Of a DNA stretch of 41,179 nt, positions 37,344 through 41,179 are shown piece after piece. The stretch is from Solirubrobacterales bacterium. Lineage in GTDB: Bacteria > Actinomycetota > Thermoleophilia > Solirubrobacterales > Solirubrobacteraceae. The translations under genes were made by a program, and so were the position numbers. Every line of letters starts with the position of its first letter. Within the stretch, counting starts at the first letter, position 1. The notes beneath the pieces were generated by a model. The model ran no database searches. It was given only the letters and a program-made list of their open reading frames with translations, and was not told where the DNA came from. The DNA lies in the NCBI GenBank assembly GCA_026392385.1, contig JAPLCG010000016.1:1-41179 (forward strand), in the 5' to 3' direction.

Positions 37344-38822
37344 GTGGCGATGACTGCTACCCCAGATCTGGATGTACTGATCATTGGTGCCGGTATTACC
37401 GGAATCGGAGTTGCCTGCCAGCTTGAGCGCAACCTTCCGAATAAGAGCTACGCGATCCTCGAGTCGCGCGAGCAGCTTGGTGGCACGTGGGATCTCTTCC
37501 GTTATCCAGGGATTCGGTCCGACGTCGACATGTACACCTTTGGTTATTCGTTTAGGCCTTGGCGCGATGAGCAGCCAATCGCTGGAGGCGAAGCAATCCG
37601 TAAATACCTGTCGGAAACCGTTCAGCAGTATGGAGTAGCTGAGAAGATTCGCTACGGCTATCGGGTTGAGAGCGTTGACTGGTCAAGCAAGGATTTAGTT
37701 TGGACAGTTCACGCGACTGCAACTGGAAGTGGTGAACCGATAACGCTCACGGCGCGCTGGCTGTTTAGTGCTACCGGTTACTTCCGCTATGACCGCGGCT
37801 ATACGCCCGACTTCCCCGGAATTGAGAATTTCAAGGGGCGTGTCGTTCATCCACAGCATTGGCCTGAAGACCTCGACTACAGCGGCAAACGAGTCGTCGT
37901 GATCGGCAGTGGTGCCACCGCAGTCACTCTGCTGCCATCGATGGCTGAGGATGCCGCAAAGGTCACGATGCTTCAGCGCTCGCCGACCTACATCGTGCCA
38001 ACACCCCGCAAGGATCCGGTCGCCGTTCTGCTCGGTAAGCGCCTATCACCGGACAGGGTCTACGCAATCCTGCGCCGTAAAAGCATCCTGACGCAAGAAG
38101 CCGTCTGGAAGCTAAGCAAGCGGTACCCGCAGCGAGTGAGAGGCTGGATCCTCAAGGCTGTAACGAAGCAGCTGCCGGATGGCTATGACGTAGATAAGCA
38201 CTTCACCCCTAATTACAAGCCATGGGATCAAAGGCTCTGCGTTGTCCCGGGTGGCGATCTCTTCAAGGCGATCCGCAACGGCTCAGCCGATGTCATAACC
38301 GACCAGATCAAGACCTTTAACGAAACGGGGGTTCTGCTCGAGTCCGTCGAGCAGTTGGAGGCCGACATCGTTGTCACCGCAACTGGGCTTGAACTACTCG
38401 CCTTCGGTGGAATCAATATTTCAGCTGATGGCGAGCCTGTTGATCCGGCCGACACGGTCACCTATCGGGGAATGATGCTCAGCGGAGTGCCGAACTTCAT
38501 CTTCTCATTCCCATACCCGCACGTCGCTCTGACGCTGCGGGTAGAGGTTGTCGCCGAATACTTCCGCCGCCTGCTCGAGCAGATGGACAGGCGCGGTTAT
38601 CAGTCCTGCGTGCCGGTCAATCGTGATCCGAACCTTGAAACGCACCCGTTCGGCGACTACACATCCAACTACGTGCTGCGATCGCAGAACCTTTTTCCCA
38701 AGTCGGGCGATAATGCGCCATGGGCCTTTGAAATCAACCTCCGCAAGGATAAGAAGACGCTCGAGACGACACCGCTCGAAGATGGAACGCTCAGCTTCAG
38801 CAGCAGTGCCTCACGCGCCTAA
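37344..38822 (+). CDS. Flavin-containing Baeyer-Villiger-type monooxygenase, EthA-like
   Basis: VLIIGAGITGIGVACQLERNLPNKSYAILESREQLGGTWDLFRYPGIRSDVDMYTFGYSFRPW, FKGRVVHPQHWPEDLDYSGKRVVVIGSGATAVTLLPSM. GTG 37344 or ATG 37350. Confidence 0.93.
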   Translation: MAMTATPDLDVLIIGAGITGIGVACQLERNLPNKSYAILESREQLGGTWDLFRYPGIRSDVDMYTFGYSFRPWRDEQPIAGGEAIRKYLSETVQQYGVAEKIRYGYRVESVDWSSKDLVWTVHATATGSGEPITLTARWLFSATGYFRYDRGYTPDFPGIENFKGRVVHPQHWPEDLDYSGKRVVVIGSGATAVTLLPSMAEDAAKVTMLQRSPTYIVPTPRKDPVAVLLGKRLSPDRVYAILRRKSILTQEAVWKLSKRYPQRVRGWILKAVTKQLPDGYDVDKHFTPNYKPWDQRLCVVPGGDLFKAIRNGSADVITDQIKTFNETGVLLESVEQLEADIVVTATGLELLAFGGINISADGEPVDPADTVTYRGMMLSGVPNFIFSFPYPHVALTLRVEVVAEYFRRLLEQMDRRGYQSCVPVNRDPNLETHPFGDYTSNYVLRSQNLFPKSGDNAPWAFEINLRKDKKTLETTPLEDGTLSFSSSASRA

Positions 38823-38860
38823 CCGACGCAGCGCAGACCGACAGTTTCGGCAGGCCAGGC

Positions 38861-40246
38861 CTACTGCTCGCTAATTGATTGCGCGGGGCTGCTGCGACGG
38901 CGAAGTTGCAGCATCGCGCCGAGCATTAGCAGCATTACTGGCGTCAGGACTACCCGAGGAGCCGAGCTGGCAATTCGTCCGGAGAGCGAGACTGGGTAAC
39001 TGACCAAGTAGGCGCTTGTGATTGCTAGCAGCGAAGCGAGAATTACCAGCAGCGCAAAGACAGCAACTCGGTCGGGCAACGAAAGTATCACTACGGCCGC
39101 CGCTGATACAAGAATTGCGCCAACGATTAGGTCTTGGGCAGGTGACTGGCCCTGCAGGCTAAACGCCTGACTGAGTAGGCCGGTCAGGCCGCCGGTTGCG
39201 CGACCAAAGTGCGCGCTCAGGTAGTTGGTATCGATCAGGCGAGACGGTGACAGATCACCCGTAATTGAGTTGAGCGAGAGGAACAACCGCCATGGCACCA
39301 CGGCGAGCAGCACAATTGCCCAACCCAAGGCGAGTTGCTTCCACTGCCGCCAGCCAAGCAGACTGAGCGAGGCAAACAGCAAGAGGCCGGTAGTCATTCC
39401 TTCATTTTTCATGCAGGCGGCGCCCGCTATCAGCGCCGCACAGACAATCAACGAGTTAAGGCGTTTGCTCTCAAGCCAGTTGGCGCCAGCAAGCAGTCCG
39501 GCAGAGAGCATCAGAGCAACAGGGACGTCGACATAAGCGGTCAGCGCTTGAGTCACGACCGTCGGCACAACAATTAGCGCAGCGATAATCGGCCCCCAGA
39601 CTTTTGCCGGCAGCCGCTCGTCGGCAAGCAGTGCAAGCCCTGACCCTGCTGCAGGCAGTATCAGCCACGTCAAAACGTGCATGTGAGTCGTCTCCTCACT
39701 GCCAGCCAGCCGGAAGTAGATCGCCTCCAGTGCAGGGATCCCAATTGGGTAGTCGGGGTGCATGAACGAGTACCAGCGGTTGGTGAAGATTTCGGACGGG
39801 ACGCCGCCCGATTGGTTGATCATCACCGCCTTCATAGTCCAAATTGCCCATGCGTCCCAATCAAGCAGTGGGTGAACCCACGCGGCGACAGAACCAAGTA
39901 GCAACAGAAGTAGGACAACTACTGAAAGTAGGACAAGCCCGGCGCGGTCCAGCGAATCCCATGCCGGCCGCAGTTGCTTCTTAGGGGGTGATTGGCGAGC
40001 CGCCGATATCGCCCCAATGACTCCCAGCGCGGTAGTCAAAGCTAAGGCTGTCAAAAAAGGGATTTGAAGAACGATTGTCAGCTGGGCCAGGACGATCAGG
40101 GTGCCGAGGCCGACTAGGTATCCGAGGCCGACGACGCCTGCCCATGCAAGGCGCGCTCGTGGACGGATTCCGATTCCGACAAGCATGCCGACACCGGAGC
40201 AGCCAATCAGCGCAACCAAGAGAGCTAGGCTGGCTTCAGCGCGCAT
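38861..40246 (-). CDS. Multi-pass membrane protein, glycosyltransferase-like
   Basis: 461 aa, about ten hydrophobic segments, luminal motif LLDWDAWAIWTMKAV...NRWYSFMHPDYPIGIPALEAIYFRLAG. Confidence 0.65.
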   Translation of the reverse strand: MRAEASLALLVALIGCSGVGMLVGIGIRPRARLAWAGVVGLGYLVGLGTLIVLAQLTIVLQIPFLTALALTTALGVIGAISAARQSPPKKQLRPAWDSLDRAGLVLLSVVVLLLLLLGSVAAWVHPLLDWDAWAIWTMKAVMINQSGGVPSEIFTNRWYSFMHPDYPIGIPALEAIYFRLAGSEETTHMHVLTWLILPAAGSGLALLADERLPAKVWGPIIAALIVVPTVVTQALTAYVDVPVALMLSAGLLAGANWLESKRLNSLIVCAALIAGAACMKNEGMTTGLLLFASLSLLGWRQWKQLALGWAIVLLAVVPWRLFLSLNSITGDLSPSRLIDTNYLSAHFGRATGGLTGLLSQAFSLQGQSPAQDLIVGAILVSAAAVVILSLPDRVAVFALLVILASLLAITSAYLVSYPVSLSGRIASSAPRVVLTPVMLLMLGAMLQLRRRSSPAQSISEQ

Positions 40247-40709
40247 TTTTCCTCAGTAGAAAGCCGTTCTCTGAATAACGGCCGTTCAGTTGGTAGCCGG
40301 ATGGGATGTCGGCGGCGGTTAGCTGGCTGGTGTCCCAAGCAAGGATCCAGTCGGCAGAGGGATTTGGCGGCAGCTGGCCAGGCAAGTAACGACCCGTCAG
40401 CTCCGCTGGATACATCTGGAATGCCGCCCAGTATCGAAGTGCTCCGCGTTCAGCACCGCACCCCAGCCAGATGAAGCTCTCGCCTCGCCTAACTCGGCGC
40501 TTCGCCCATTCAATGAATCGATAGACACCCGGCGCTCGGTCGCACTTAACGGCTGGAAATGCCCTGCCGTTGTAAGTGACATATGTTGCCGGGCTTCTCC
40601 GCTCGGATAGTGATGAGGCAGTACTGGGAATGCTCGTGACTGCCAATACGGCGGCCAAGCTGACGAGCATTACCGCGGCGGCATTTCTCAGCTTGGTGAG
40701 GATTTCCAT
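40236..40709 (-). CDS. Secreted or membrane-anchored small protein overlapping the glycosyltransferase-like gene
   Basis: N-terminal hydrophobic segment AAAVMLVSLAAVLAVTSIPSTAS then soluble domain; 11-nt overlap with 38861..40246. Confidence 0.6.
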   Translation of the reverse strand: MEILTKLRNAAAVMLVSLAAVLAVTSIPSTASSLSERRSPATYVTYNGRAFPAVKCDRAPGVYRFIEWAKRRVRRGESFIWLGCGAERGALRYWAAFQMYPAELTGRYLPGQLPPNPSADWILAWDTSQLTAADIPSGYQLNGRYSENGFLLRKNAR

Positions 40710-40772
40710 CGCCTAATAGAAAGTGAAGCAGCGGCGGCAAGCGGCCGTACTCAAGCGCGCCAGGTAGGGCAC

Positions 40773-41179
40773 TCAGCCGCCGCGCGCCTCGCTGCGGAGT
40801 TCGCTCATCATTCGTTCAAGTCTCGGCTCCGCCGTCTCATCGACATGTGTCATCAGAGCCGCGACAGATGGGTGAGCGTTGGCGATCCGATCTCGCATCG
40901 CAATTGCTACGGCACGGTACGTCGGGTGACCTTCACGTCCGGAGCGCAGCTCAATCAGCTGCATCGCCTCGCGCGCGTTTAGATCGAGGATGAATCGGAT
41001 TCGGTAGCCGAGGCAGAGCGCATAAGGAGCGTGAGACTCCAAGCCTTGGTCGGTCAGGCGCTGCCAAGCCTGCGTAGAGACCTCTAATGCCTCGCGATAG
41101 GCATCACCTTGACCAGCCTGTTCAACCTCCTCGGGGACGCCAGCGCCCAGCTGTGGGCTGAGTGTTTGCCATTGGACGG
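40773..41179 (-). CDS. thyX: FAD-dependent thymidylate synthase ThyX, C-terminal part (truncated at window edge)
   Basis: VQWQTLSPQLGAGVPEEVEQAGQGDAYREALEVSTQAWQRLTDQGLESHAPYALCLGYRIRFILDLNAREAMQLIELRSGREGHPTYR; open to the window end. Confidence 0.85.
   Translation of the reverse strand, partial: VQWQTLSPQLGAGVPEEVEQAGQGDAYREALEVSTQAWQRLTDQGLESHAPYALCLGYRIRFILDLNAREAMQLIELRSGREGHPTYRAVAIAMRDRIANAHPSVAALMTHVDETAEPRLERMMSELRSEARGG

Noticed and set aside
1-41179. CRISPR arrays, IS elements, integrases, rRNA or tRNA genes
   Set aside because: No spaced direct-repeat array, transposase motifs or cloverleaf-like segments recognised by eye; tRNAscan/Infernal would be needed to exclude small RNAs.

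Overview
A 41.2-kb, gene-dense, moderately high-GC bacterial chromosomal segment. Protein family content (Kgd-like E2 core, ThyX, EthA-like monooxygenase, many apparently leaderless genes) suggests Actinobacteriota, possibly Thermoleophilia-like; lineage is inference only. I support 47 coding regions, mostly core or central metabolism (2-oxoacid dehydrogenase E2, pyruvate kinase, citrate synthase, dCTP deaminase, MetF, acetyl-CoA synthetase, two ALDHs, ThyX). Accessory genes include a MazF-type toxin-antitoxin pair, three metallo-beta-lactamase-fold hydrolases, a P450, an EthA-like monooxygenase and membrane glycosyltransferase-like proteins. I saw no rRNA, tRNA, CRISPR array, transposon or prophage. 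Main leads: (1) an in-frame chimera at the left edge joining a Kgd-like E2 to the C-terminal part of a second pyruvate kinase, quite possibly an assembly misjoin; (2) a coherent translation/transcription-start pattern: many genes carry a TANNNT -10-like hexamer 6-10 nt before the start codon (leaderless layout), in three cases the TAG of that hexamer is the stop codon of the upstream gene, and three genes appear to need CTG starts (one leaderless, two in CTGA overlaps); (3) a 22-bp near-perfect palindrome with two opposed, overlapping -10 elements between a methyltransferase and a flippase-like gene. None of this was checked by database search; all calls are by eye.
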